From NCBI GenBank assembly GCA_012800885.1, contig JAAZIL010000044.1, positions 1-13,492 of the forward strand: a DNA stretch of 13,492 nucleotides, in the 5' to 3' direction. Positions 1-7,152 of the stretch are shown piece after piece; the stretch's first letter is position 1; every line of letters starts with the position of its first letter. This DNA is from Candidatus Dojkabacteria bacterium (lineage in GTDB: Bacteria > Patescibacteriota > Dojkabacteria > SC72). The position numbers and the translations under genes were made by a program. The notes under the pieces are model-generated. The model was given only the letters and a program-made list of their open reading frames with translations. It was not told where the DNA came from and did no database searches.

Positions 1-1398
1 GTTCTACTCGGTTATAGGGACGTAGAACTTTACGTAAAAGTTATAATTACAGATAAAGAGGTACAGATAGGAGAAGTAGGTCTCTATGAGGATATTGTGG
101 AGGACTACCATATCCCAGAGGGTAGTATCCTCCTTGTAGATATCCCATCGGTGAGTAAAGCTATTGAAGCGATCAAGAGAAAAATGTCTGGCCATATACT
201 TACAGAGGAAGAATTAGTGAGTATTATGAAAGATATCGGCACTAGGAAGCTAAAAGAGACAGAGGTTGCATTTTTTGTAGCAACTTTTTTTAGTCCTGGT
301 TTTACAGATGAAGAGATATATTACATGACAAAAGGCATGGCACAATCAGGTGAGATTTTGGATTTTAAATATATAAAAGGGAACAAGAAGTTAGTAGTAG
401 ATAAACATTCAATTGGTGGAATTCCAGGGAAAGGTGTCTCCCCTGTTTTAGTCTCTATTCTTGCTTCTAATGGCTATGTAGTACCTAATACATCTACAAG
501 AGCTATCACCTCTCCTGCAGGTACCACGGATATCTTAGAGTGTGTAATGCCGGTAGCATTAAATCAGAAAGATGTTTACAGAGTAGTGGAGAAAGCAGGT
601 GCGTGTATGGTATGGGGTGGATCTCTGTATTTAGCGCCTGCAGATGATGAAATCATAAATGTAGAGAGGTCATTAAGAATCCAAGAATTCCAAAAAGTAT
701 TAGTTAGTATTGTTGCAAAAAAAATTGCAACAGGAGCAACCTTTGTATTGATAGATTTATCATATGGTAAGGGGAGTAAAATAGAGAAGCCTGATGATTT
801 AGATTTCTTAAGCAGAGAGTTTGAGAAACTATTTCAAAAATTCAGTATTGATTGTGTAACATACAAAAGAATGGCCAATGGTCCTGATGGTAATGGGATA
901 GGACCTATACTCGAGATGAAAGAGTGTTTGAAGATACTAGAGAGAGATGAGAAACGTTCGGAAGATTTAGAGGATGTGATAGTAGACATGGCTGCTCAGA
1001 TATTTGAACACTTAGGAAAGGTTAAGAAGGGGGAGGGTAAGAAACTTGCTCAGGATACTTTAGATTCAGGTAAGGCTCTTAAAAAATTTTGGGAGATAGC
1101 TAAAGCACAAGGAGCTACAAAAGAGGTGAAATCTAAGGAATTAACTCCAGGAGAGATTCAGCATACAGTTAAAGCAAACAGGGGTGGAACAGTGAAAAAT
1201 ATATGTAACAGAGAACTAGTTAGTATTGCAAGAGCACTAGGTACTCCAAAGATAAAGGAAGCTGGGATATATATTGAGAAGATGCCAGGGGATAAAGTCA
1301 GTAAAGGGGATACACTGTTTACTCTCTACACTACTTCTAAAGATAGGATGGAAGAGGGTATAAAGGCAGTTAAAATTGATCAGCTTTACGACCTTTAG
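1..1398 (+). CDS. AMP phosphorylase (archaeal-type, thymidine phosphorylase family), 5' end cut by window
   Basis: The reading frame is open from base 1, so the gene starts before the window; the GTG at 97 is internal. About 465 residues are visible of a family usually near 500. The enzyme phosphorolyses AMP to adenine and ribose-1,5-bisphosphate in the cytoplasm, the first step of the AMP-RuBisCO route known from archaea and CPR bacteria. Visible signs are the end of the N-terminal domain (GEVGLYEDIV), the phosphate-binding DKHSIGG around base 400, TSTRAITSPAGTTD, GACMVWGGSLYLAPADD, a conserved AKK lysine pair, LIDLSYGKG, and a C-terminal domain with AGIYIEKMPGDKVSKGD. Compared with my memory of archaeal homologues, GVPGNKT reads GIPGKGV and the IDPTG-like stretch reads IQEFQ; this is a family comparison from memory, not an alignment. 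The stop is TAG. The 3' end overlaps the convergent transglutaminase gene by 29 bases. Classical thymidine phosphorylase is less likely because of the N-terminal domain and the VWGG/APADD motifs. Confidence 0.9.
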   Translation, partial: VLLGYRDVELYVKVIITDKEVQIGEVGLYEDIVEDYHIPEGSILLVDIPSVSKAIEAIKRKMSGHILTEEELVSIMKDIGTRKLKETEVAFFVATFFSPGFTDEEIYYMTKGMAQSGEILDFKYIKGNKKLVVDKHSIGGIPGKGVSPVLVSILASNGYVVPNTSTRAITSPAGTTDILECVMPVALNQKDVYRVVEKAGACMVWGGSLYLAPADDEIINVERSLRIQEFQKVLVSIVAKKIATGATFVLIDLSYGKGSKIEKPDDLDFLSREFEKLFQKFSIDCVTYKRMANGPDGNGIGPILEMKECLKILERDEKRSEDLEDVIVDMAAQIFEHLGKVKKGEGKKLAQDTLDSGKALKKFWEIAKAQGATKEVKSKELTPGEIQHTVKANRGGTVKNICNRELVSIARALGTPKIKEAGIYIEKMPGDKVSKGDTLFTLYTTSKDRMEEGIKAVKIDQLYDL

Positions 1399-3217
1399 TT
1401 CTCTGTATTAGTATTTTTGTAAGTGAGAGTAATACCACTAATAGTAATAGTATGATCATTATCGGTACTATTATTATTAATGCTTTACCTATCAGGGTAG
1501 TTTTTACAATTAGATCAACGCTCTCTCTGAGATCTTCTTTGTCTTCTTGAAATGATATCTCTGAGTAGGGGATTAAAGTAGTACTCTCCAATACACTTTT
1601 TTCATCTACAGCATATATTTTTACATTGTATGCCTTTATATCAAAATCAGTATTATTTGCTGAATAGAACCGGATATTAGACAAATCCTCTTGAGAGAAG
1701 GCATCCCACAACACATACTGAAGACTCTCTCCAATCATCATATTTTTACTTTCATATGAAGGATCTATACTCAACCATCCATACTCAGGTACCCATACCT
1801 GTACCCATTGATGTCCAATTTTGTTAGAGGCATCTGTACTAAGAGAAGTAAATCCAAATGCAGCCCTAGAAGGTATACCTTGTGCTCTTAGAATAGCAAT
1901 CATGCTATCAGAGTACTCCATACATACACTTGCTCCTCCTTGCAGTGCTTCTTTTGCACCTATTCTTTCATAGTTACTACTACTCTCTATCCTTTCTTTC
2001 TTAGCAGTATCATACTCGAGAATATCATTTAAGTAAGTGTAGTTATTCTTTATTACATCTAGAAAAAGCTTATTATCTTGTAATAATGATTGTGCTGTTT
2101 CTATTATAAAGGGGTCAGTAGATTGCCAATAGGCAGTTGGTTTCAGATATTTAGAGAAATTCACATCTTTAGAAACAATATCTATATACTCTCTGTAGGA
2201 GAGATTAGGAATACTTCTTTTCTCTTGGTAAGAGGATTGTTCTTGCAAGATATATCCTGATACATATATTTGACTATCTATATTAGCAGGCACCTCAAAT
2301 CTTGCAATAACATTACCCTCTGTATCTGTAATAATTTTGGTAGGCTGAGGTTCCATTTTTTCTATTAACACTCTCTGCTTGTTTTCATCAAATTCTCGCG
2401 GTAACGAGAGTTCATATACATTAGTTGAGAGAGCATCTATTACAGAGGAGTATTTCTCAGGAATAAAAGTATCTGTTTTAGTAGCATCTAGAGTAATTTC
2501 AAATTTGTAAGCCTGTTTTGTCCCAAACTCTACATATACAGGATTAGATATTCGCTCAGTACCATCAAAAGAGTAGATAGTTTTTTCTTTATCATCTTTC
2601 TGGGTATATTTCTTTGGAGATACCTTAGCAAGAATAGGAATGTTTTTATCAACTACAATATTTAAATTGTACGATATCTTTGTTTTTGTTTTGTCGGTAG
2701 AATTAATCTGTTCAAACTCAGTATCTTTATGTAATCCAGGGTACTCTATTACTACCCAATCATAGAGTTTAGTAACAAAATCGTGTGTTAGATAGGTAAT
2801 ATATATTCTGTAATTAGAACTGAAGGTAGTTTCTTTGTAATTAGGAATCTTTACATATATTCCTTTCCCCAACTCCTCTTCTTGTACTGTGTAATTAATT
2901 CTGTTTCTACCATCACTTGTAACACTTAAAGATTTTAATTTGTAATCTCGTTCTCTTCTCATATCCTCATCTGAATTAGAAGGATGGTCTGGAATATGAA
3001 TTGTTTGTTCCCCATCTTTTGAGAAGTAGTAACCCTTGTTTTTAATTTCTCTAGTATAGAGAGTAGTAACCTCTACATGTTCATCACCTGTGGTGTAATT
3101 TACAGTTGTATCTGTTGTAAGGGTGAAATCATATGTTACACCTATTATCTCTGTAACAGGTAGTAAGAGATAGAAGGATAAAAGACAGATTGTTAAGATT
3201 TTCTTTAAAGTTCTCAT
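1370..3217 (-). CDS. Secreted, membrane-anchored transglutaminase-like protein
   Basis: This 615-residue protein starts with a signal-like segment (basic MRTLKK, then a hydrophobic stretch at about 7-26) and ends with a strong transmembrane helix at about 577-604 followed by a basic tail. The body therefore probably lies outside the cell and is held at the membrane by its C-terminus. Residues 30-340 look like beta-rich extracellular modules with no motif I recognise. A transglutaminase/papain-like core sits at about 415-490 with an apparent intact triad: Cys432 in GGASVCMEYSD, His469 in GHQWVQVW and Asp485 in SIDPSYE. The family includes proteases, amidases and crosslinkers, so the reaction and substrate are not predictable; peptide or cell-wall cleavage is plausible. 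It is transcribed divergently from ychF and convergently with AMP phosphorylase. The ATG at 3217 is the only sensible start, and no Shine-Dalgarno sequence is visible. Confidence 0.85.
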   Translation of the reverse strand: MRTLKKILTICLLSFYLLLPVTEIIGVTYDFTLTTDTTVNYTTGDEHVEVTTLYTREIKNKGYYFSKDGEQTIHIPDHPSNSDEDMRRERDYKLKSLSVTSDGRNRINYTVQEEELGKGIYVKIPNYKETTFSSNYRIYITYLTHDFVTKLYDWVVIEYPGLHKDTEFEQINSTDKTKTKISYNLNIVVDKNIPILAKVSPKKYTQKDDKEKTIYSFDGTERISNPVYVEFGTKQAYKFEITLDATKTDTFIPEKYSSVIDALSTNVYELSLPREFDENKQRVLIEKMEPQPTKIITDTEGNVIARFEVPANIDSQIYVSGYILQEQSSYQEKRSIPNLSYREYIDIVSKDVNFSKYLKPTAYWQSTDPFIIETAQSLLQDNKLFLDVIKNNYTYLNDILEYDTAKKERIESSSNYERIGAKEALQGGASVCMEYSDSMIAILRAQGIPSRAAFGFTSLSTDASNKIGHQWVQVWVPEYGWLSIDPSYESKNMMIGESLQYVLWDAFSQEDLSNIRFYSANNTDFDIKAYNVKIYAVDEKSVLESTTLIPYSEISFQEDKEDLRESVDLIVKTTLIGKALIIIVPIMIILLLLVVLLSLTKILIQRTKGRKADQF

Positions 3218-3233
3218 GTTTTAATATATTACG

Positions 3234-3250
3234 TTACAATCATTTACAAT
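3234..3250. repeat. Direct repeat TTACAAT x2, 10-bp period
   Basis: Two copies of TTACAAT start at 3234 and 3244, one helical turn apart, between the divergent transglutaminase and ychF genes and just before the ychF -10 box. Read on the minus strand each contains TTGTAA, the -35 form seen at rpsF and ctpA, so one copy may instead belong to a transglutaminase promoter. Operator function is inference only. Confidence 0.35.
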
Positions 3251-3255
3251 GGAAG

Positions 3256-3264
3256 TGGTATAAT
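3256..3264 (+). promoter_or_regulatory. Extended -10 promoter of ychF
   Basis: TG-G-TATAAT is a perfect -10 hexamer with the upstream TG of extended -10 promoters. No good -35 lies at 16-18 bp; TTACAA is 19 bp away. Predicted transcription start is near 3271, giving a leader of about 27 bases with no Shine-Dalgarno sequence. Confidence 0.65.
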
Positions 3265-3297
3265 GGAAACCTTAATATTACATCCTAAATTACTACT

Positions 3298-4404
3298 ATG
3301 AGTGAAGTAACTAGATCACATACACTCTCATTAGGTCTTGTTGGTTTACCTAATTCTGGTAAGTCTACACTCTTTAATGCATTAACTAAACAATCTGTAC
3401 CAGTTGAAAATTATCCTTTCTGTACAATAGATAAAAATATTGGGGTAGTACAGATACCAGATGAGAGGTTAGAAAAGTTAGCAAACCTTCTTCATTCGGA
3501 GAGAGTAGTGCCTTCTGTAATGACATTTGTTGATATAGCGGGGTTACTAAAAGGAGCTTCTAAAGGTGAAGGTTTAGGTAATCAATTCTTAGGACATATC
3601 AGAGAGGTTGATGTTGTAATATATGTTTTAAGAGCTTTTAATAGCGAAGAGGTTGTACATGTCTATAACAGAGTAGATCCTATAGATGATTTCGAGATAC
3701 TGGAAGCAGAACTTATCCTTAAAGATTTAGAGAGTATGGAGAAGAAACATCATAATCTGTTTAAGAGTACTAGAGTGAATAGTGATAGTAATCTCCTAAA
3801 AGAGTTGGAATTAGCAGAAAAAATCATCCTTTGGTTAAAACAAGGAAAACCTGTAATTGAGATGGAGATAGACAGAAAGAGTAGAGAGATTGTAAATGGT
3901 TACCAGTTACTTACGAACAAACGAAGAATGCTTCTGCTAAATTGTAAAGAGGGACAAGAAGAAGAGAAGGTAATACGGTGGATAGAGCAGCTTAAAGAGA
4001 TTATTGGAAATGAGGGCTGTGTCCTACAGGCGGATTTAAAACTACTCAGTGAGATAGAAGGTAAACAGGAATACCAGAGAGTACAAGAGAAGCAGATTAG
4101 TTCTGTTGAGAGCATAATAATAGGGGCATACAGATTACTTGAGTTAATAACTTTCTATACAGGCAATCAACAGGAGTGTAATGCTTGGAGTATACAGAGA
4201 GGTGCAGATATTAAGAGTGCTGCTAGTGTGATTCACAGTGATTTAGGGAAATATTTTATCTCTGCAGATGTTGTTAATGTAGAGAAATTAATCAGTAATG
4301 GTGGTTGGGTATCTGTAAAAGAGAAGGGACTTGTAAGGAATCATGGTAAGGAATATATTGTAGAAGATGGAGACTATATTATTGTATTAGCAAATACTAG
4401 ATAG
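3298..4404 (+). CDS. ychF: YchF/Obg-like (OLA1) P-loop NTPase
   Basis: This 368-residue protein has the length and domain order of the universal YchF/OLA1 family: a G domain, a helical insertion and a C-terminal TGS domain. The P-loop is GLPNSGKST at 16-24. The switch II region DIAGLLKGASKGEG is at about 79-92, followed by LGNQFLGHIREVDVV. The G4 position reads NCKE at 215-218, matching the altered NxxE motif that gives this family ATP preference over GTP. The TGS part, about 285-366, has AWSIQRGADIKSAASVIHSDLGKYFISADVV and ends in DGDYIIVLANTR. The protein associates with ribosomes and is linked to stress and translation control. It has its own extended -10 promoter and precedes the rpsF unit, which also has its own promoter. 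The stop is TAG. The start is the ATG at 3298, with no upstream SD. Confidence 0.95.
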   Translation: MSEVTRSHTLSLGLVGLPNSGKSTLFNALTKQSVPVENYPFCTIDKNIGVVQIPDERLEKLANLLHSERVVPSVMTFVDIAGLLKGASKGEGLGNQFLGHIREVDVVIYVLRAFNSEEVVHVYNRVDPIDDFEILEAELILKDLESMEKKHHNLFKSTRVNSDSNLLKELELAEKIILWLKQGKPVIEMEIDRKSREIVNGYQLLTNKRRMLLLNCKEGQEEEKVIRWIEQLKEIIGNEGCVLQADLKLLSEIEGKQEYQRVQEKQISSVESIIIGAYRLLELITFYTGNQQECNAWSIQRGADIKSAASVIHSDLGKYFISADVVNVEKLISNGGWVSVKEKGLVRNHGKEYIVEDGDYIIVLANTR

Positions 4405-4406
4405 AA

Positions 4407-4435
4407 TTGTAATATATGTTTTTTTCTGCTAAAAT
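4407..4435 (+). promoter_or_regulatory. Promoter of rpsF
   Basis: TTGTAA (4407-4412), a 17-bp spacer, then TAAAAT (4430-4435) preceded by TGC as an extended -10. Spacing is ideal. The -35 begins 2 bases after the ychF stop. Predicted start is near 4442, so the leader is only about 20 bases, too short to hold the structured S6:S18-binding leader known from other bacteria. Confidence 0.75.
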
Positions 4436-4462
4436 CCATTCGCTAAGTTAGTAATTATTTAG

Positions 4463-4819
4463 ATGTCAGTAAAAAAAGAGATAAAAATGAAAGTTTATGA
4501 ATTAATGATTGTGTTAAAACCGTTACTCCCTGATGATTTAAGAAAGAGTATACATAAAAGTTTTACAGATATGATGGAGAAGGACGGTGGGGAAGTACTA
4601 GATGTAGATGTATGGGGGAAAAGATATCTTGCATACAAGATACAGGGACATAATGAGGGTTACTACATCGTTTATGACTTTAAGACTTTACCGAGTAATA
4701 TTGAAGAGATGAAAAGGTTACTACATCTTAAACAAGAGGTATTAAGATTTATGATTACAGAGATAGAGAATCCAGAGGAGATTGGTAAGTCAATTAAAAA
4801 GAAAAAAATAGAGGAGTAG
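4463..4819 (+). CDS. rpsF: Small ribosomal subunit protein bS6
   Basis: This 118-residue protein shows the S6 fold signature: YELMIVLKPLLPDD as strand 1, WGKRYLAYKIQGHNEGYYIVYDF in the centre, and LRFMITEI near the end, then a short Lys/Glu tail. S6 pairs with S18 on the 30S platform, and S18 is encoded two genes downstream, as in most bacteria. The chosen ATG at 4463 gives eight residues before the usual MKVYEL start. Met9 (ATG at 4487) has a weak purine-rich stretch (AGAGAT) before it and is a real alternative. I keep 4463 because its distance from the -10 box (27 bases) matches the other leadered genes in this window and its first ten bases match the ssb start. The stop is TAG. Confidence 0.93.
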   Translation: MSVKKEIKMKVYELMIVLKPLLPDDLRKSIHKSFTDMMEKDGGEVLDVDVWGKRYLAYKIQGHNEGYYIVYDFKTLPSNIEEMKRLLHLKQEVLRFMITEIENPEEIGKSIKKKKIEE

Positions 4820-4820
4820 T

Positions 4821-4840
4821 TAAATATTTTTTAATATTTA
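4821..4840. repeat. Perfect A/T-only inverted repeat after rpsF
   Basis: TAAATATT, a TTTT loop and AATATTTA form a perfect 8-bp stem directly after the rpsF stop and 2 bases before the ssb extended -10. It occupies the -35 zone of the ssb promoter. The stem has no G or C, so it would be a weak terminator; it could be an rpsF 3' end, an UP-like A/T tract or a protein site. Structure seen; role inferred. Confidence 0.5.
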
Positions 4841-4842
4841 GG

Positions 4843-4851
4843 TGCTAAAAT
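4843..4851 (+). promoter_or_regulatory. Extended -10 promoter of ssb-rpsR
   Basis: TG-C-TAAAAT is identical to the nine bases at the rpsF promoter, and TAAGTTA follows shortly after in both. No -35 is recognisable; the expected position falls inside the A/T inverted repeat. Predicted start is near 4858, giving a leader of about 26 bases. Confidence 0.55.
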
Positions 4852-4883
4852 TAAGGGTAAGTTAAATTTATTATTCAAATAAA

Positions 4884-5342
4884 ATGTCAGTAAGATCTTT
4901 AAATAAGGTTCAATTGATAGGAAACTTAACAAAGGATCCTGAGTTAAGATATACAACTGCTGGAACTCCAGTAGCAACATTTGGGGTGGCAACTAACAAA
5001 TCTTGGAAGGATCAAGATGGCAATACTAAGGAAGTTGCAGAGTTCCATAATATTGTAGCTTGGAACAAGATGGCAGAGATATGTCAGCAGCTTCTAGCGA
5101 AAGGTATGAAGGTATACATAGAGGGTTCTCTCTCTACAAGGTCCTGGGAAGCAGATGATGGTTCTACAAGGTATAAAACTGAGATAAGAGTAGATGATAT
5201 GATTCTCTTAGATAGTAAAGGTAGACAAGGAGCAGGTCTAAGTGAGGAAGCTGTAGAGCAAGAAGCTGAAGAAGAATCGTCTTCAGAGGAAGAGGTATCT
5301 GGTGATGAAGATCCATTAGAGGATTCGGATTTACCATTTTAA
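4884..5342 (+). CDS. ssb: Single-stranded DNA-binding protein
   Basis: This 152-residue protein starts with the classic LNKVQLIGNLTKDPELRYTTAGTPVATFGVATN and continues through WNKMAEICQQLLAKGMKVYIEGSLSTRSW, together an OB fold of about 110 residues. A Glu/Asp-rich linker (about 122-148) follows, ending in the DLPF tip that recruits replication and repair partners such as exonuclease I, PriA and RecO in other bacteria. It binds and protects single-stranded DNA as a homotetramer. Its place between rpsF and rpsR is the standard arrangement. Here it also appears to have its own promoter besides any read-through from rpsF. It lies 20 bases before rpsR, and the pair is probably one transcript. The stop is TAA. 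Confidence 0.96.
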   Translation: MSVRSLNKVQLIGNLTKDPELRYTTAGTPVATFGVATNKSWKDQDGNTKEVAEFHNIVAWNKMAEICQQLLAKGMKVYIEGSLSTRSWEADDGSTRYKTEIRVDDMILLDSKGRQGAGLSEEAVEQEAEEESSSEEEVSGDEDPLEDSDLPF

Positions 5343-5362
5343 CTTAATCTATTATTTCTGTT

Positions 5363-5716
5363 ATGGAAGAAGGGGAGAGAAAAGATAAGGAAAAGACAAC
5401 GGTAGTTACTCTAGAGGATGTTTTTGATGATAGAACAGTTACAGAAGAGGCTACTGATGATGACTATGGAGGAAGAAAGAAGAGAAGAAAGAGAAGGAAA
5501 ATAATTCAGAATCTTACATGTCCTCTCTGTGATGGTGGAGTAAAGAGTGTGTCGTATAAAGATGTATATCAATTAAAAAAGTTTACATCTGTAAGAGGAA
5601 AGATAATCTCAGTAGAGAAATCAGGGGTTTGTCATAAACATCAAAAGCAATTAAAGAGAGCAATTAAGAGGGCTAGATATATGGCATTGCTTCCGTATGT
5701 AGCAAAAGATAACTAA
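5363..5716 (+). CDS. rpsR: Small ribosomal subunit protein bS18, zinc-type with long N-terminal extension
   Basis: This 117-residue protein is longer than the usual 70-90. The S18 core is residues 50-117: YKDVYQLKKFTSVRGKI, then HQKQLKRAIKRARYMALLPYV. Cys53, Cys56, Cys90 and His93 (CPLC and CHKH) form a likely zinc site, as in the C+ forms of S18. The first 35 residues are acidic and low in structure. They are followed by a run of basic residues at 38-46 (RKKRRKRRK), which is unusual for S18 and may contact 16S rRNA or partner S6. It lies 20 bases after ssb with no promoter or SD between them. No rplI (bL9) follows, unlike many bacterial operons of this type. The stop is TAA. Confidence 0.93.
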   Translation: MEEGERKDKEKTTVVTLEDVFDDRTVTEEATDDDYGGRKKRRKRRKIIQNLTCPLCDGGVKSVSYKDVYQLKKFTSVRGKIISVEKSGVCHKHQKQLKRAIKRARYMALLPYVAKDN

Positions 5717-5761
5717 ATCAGAGTTCTAAAGCTTTTTTTTGTTCCAAATTTATCTGTTTCT

Positions 5762-5770
5762 TGGTAAACT
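5762..5770 (+). promoter_or_regulatory. Possible extended -10 just before the 5779 gene
   Basis: TG-G-TAAACT ends 8 bases before the ATG at 5779, so transcription would start within a base or two of the start codon (leaderless). TTGTTC at 5739-5744 is 20 bp upstream, which is too far for a good -35. An eight-T run at 5733-5740 lies between rpsR and this site without a GC hairpin. Weak. Confidence 0.35.
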
Positions 5771-5778
5771 GTAATAGT

Positions 5779-7152
5779 ATGGATAATCTGCCTATAACAC
5801 AGAAAAATGCTTATCTAACGCTTCTAATAAAGGATAACTGTATATATGCTCACTTGGCATACTACGACTTCTCTGCTCAAAGAACATATGTGATAACTGA
5901 TGTAACAGATCTCTCCCCACTGAAATATAGGTTAGATGATATCGTTTTTGGAAGAACTTTCTGGTACGAATATTTTATTTCACTAGAGAAAGTATTTGAT
6001 TGGGATATTGTAGATAAAGCGTGGGGTGATAATATAAAGATGCTTGAATTTGTAAGAGAAGAGGTAGGTGTATCTGGTATTAAGATAATAATTGATGATA
6101 ATCAGCCGTTTTTTAAAAACATCTTTACTTCACTAAAAAGTTTCTCTAATGATGTTGTTTTAAGAGTACTCGATGATAAGTACATTGAACAATTACTAAG
6201 AGGCTTACAACAGAGATTGGGATATGAAGATATACTGTGGTTGGATTTGGATCTAGCTCATTTCTCTTTTTATCGAGCAAAAGTCATGAATACCCAACCA
6301 GGTATTCTTAAAAAAGAGAAGAGAGAGAGTGTGGAGTATAGTACATCTAAAATTAATTGGAGTAATGAGATAGGATTAATAGATTTTGTTAAGAGCTCTA
6401 AATTACAAGCTTTTCTCTCAATTGATCAATCTAATGATGATATTATGAATAAGTGGGCTAACTTTATAGCACATGAACATAGATATCTGTCTGATTCAGT
6501 AACAGAAGATATATTAAGAGCATTCACTACATACCAGATACTTAATACAAAGGAGTCAAATAAAGAGAAATTTGATTCTTTAGGAAAAAATAACGGTGCA
6601 ATTTTTCTTACAGGCAGGATTCCTCAGTTACTAAATAAAAAAGAGTTACTAATCTCAATTGTAGATGGTTTAGAGTTAGAGGGAATGGTAGATGTATTTA
6701 TTGATAACGATAACAAAGTTCTTACCTATGGAAAGAGTCTAGTCCAGAAGGAACAATCCAGGGATATACTTGTGGTAAAGTCAGATGTATTACCCAAAGC
6801 ATCTAAATTAGTAATACCATACATACCTTCTAAAGGAAGAAACAAAGTTGTATTCTCAGGACAGTTCTTGTCACAAGATACCAGTAGCACAGAGATATAT
6901 GGTATTAACCCACTCTTTGAAATATTCTCTTTCCCTAACACTGAAGAGTCAGTAATATTTGAAGCTGAATTAAAAAACGGAGCTACCTTTGCTCATTTAA
7001 CATCTGATAATATACAGATAATGTCTTCTACTAAGGATCTGTTCTATGAGGATATAGTTGTAGATTGTAGAGGTAGGCCAGTAGTTTACGGTCCTGATGC
7101 ATATACAAATAGAGTTAAATTAAGACTATGGGGATGTGGAAATAAGGAGTAG
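5779..7152 (+). CDS. Uncharacterised protein, possibly MutL/FtsA-like (degenerate ASKHA fold)
   Basis: I cannot name this 457-residue protein with certainty. No signal peptide or transmembrane segment is visible, so it is probably cytoplasmic. DILWLDLDLAHFSFYRAK at 151-168 resembles the second phosphate-loop strand of actin-like (ASKHA) ATPases. NNGAIFLTGRIPQLL at 271-285 resembles their adenosine-loop strand (usually LTGG), and GLELEGMVDVFIDNDNKVL at 298-315 resembles a segment of glutamate mutase-associated MutL-family proteins. The key glycines and acidic residues are poorly kept, so ATPase activity may be lost. The C-terminal IVVDCRGRPVVYG (about 426-438) looks like a DxRGRP module that I associate with MutL-linked proteins of Chloroflexi and CPR; this is memory-based inference. 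The ATG at 5779 is preferred over the in-frame TTG at 5761, which lies in the putative promoter. It overlaps the next gene by 17 bases, implying translational coupling. The stop is TAG. Confidence 0.6.
   Translation: MDNLPITQKNAYLTLLIKDNCIYAHLAYYDFSAQRTYVITDVTDLSPLKYRLDDIVFGRTFWYEYFISLEKVFDWDIVDKAWGDNIKMLEFVREEVGVSGIKIIIDDNQPFFKNIFTSLKSFSNDVVLRVLDDKYIEQLLRGLQQRLGYEDILWLDLDLAHFSFYRAKVMNTQPGILKKEKRESVEYSTSKINWSNEIGLIDFVKSSKLQAFLSIDQSNDDIMNKWANFIAHEHRYLSDSVTEDILRAFTTYQILNTKESNKEKFDSLGKNNGAIFLTGRIPQLLNKKELLISIVDGLELEGMVDVFIDNDNKVLTYGKSLVQKEQSRDILVVKSDVLPKASKLVIPYIPSKGRNKVVFSGQFLSQDTSSTEIYGINPLFEIFSFPNTEESVIFEAELKNGATFAHLTSDNIQIMSSTKDLFYEDIVVDCRGRPVVYGPDAYTNRVKLRLWGCGNKE

Noticed and set aside
5733..5740. 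Eight-T run after rpsR as an intrinsic terminator
   Set aside because: Only a 4-bp AACT/AGTT pairing lies upstream, and it is too far from the T run to form a credible terminator.
5761..5778. TTG start six codons upstream of the 5779 ATG
   Set aside because: It overlaps the possible -10 element and adds residues with no support; the ATG is simpler.
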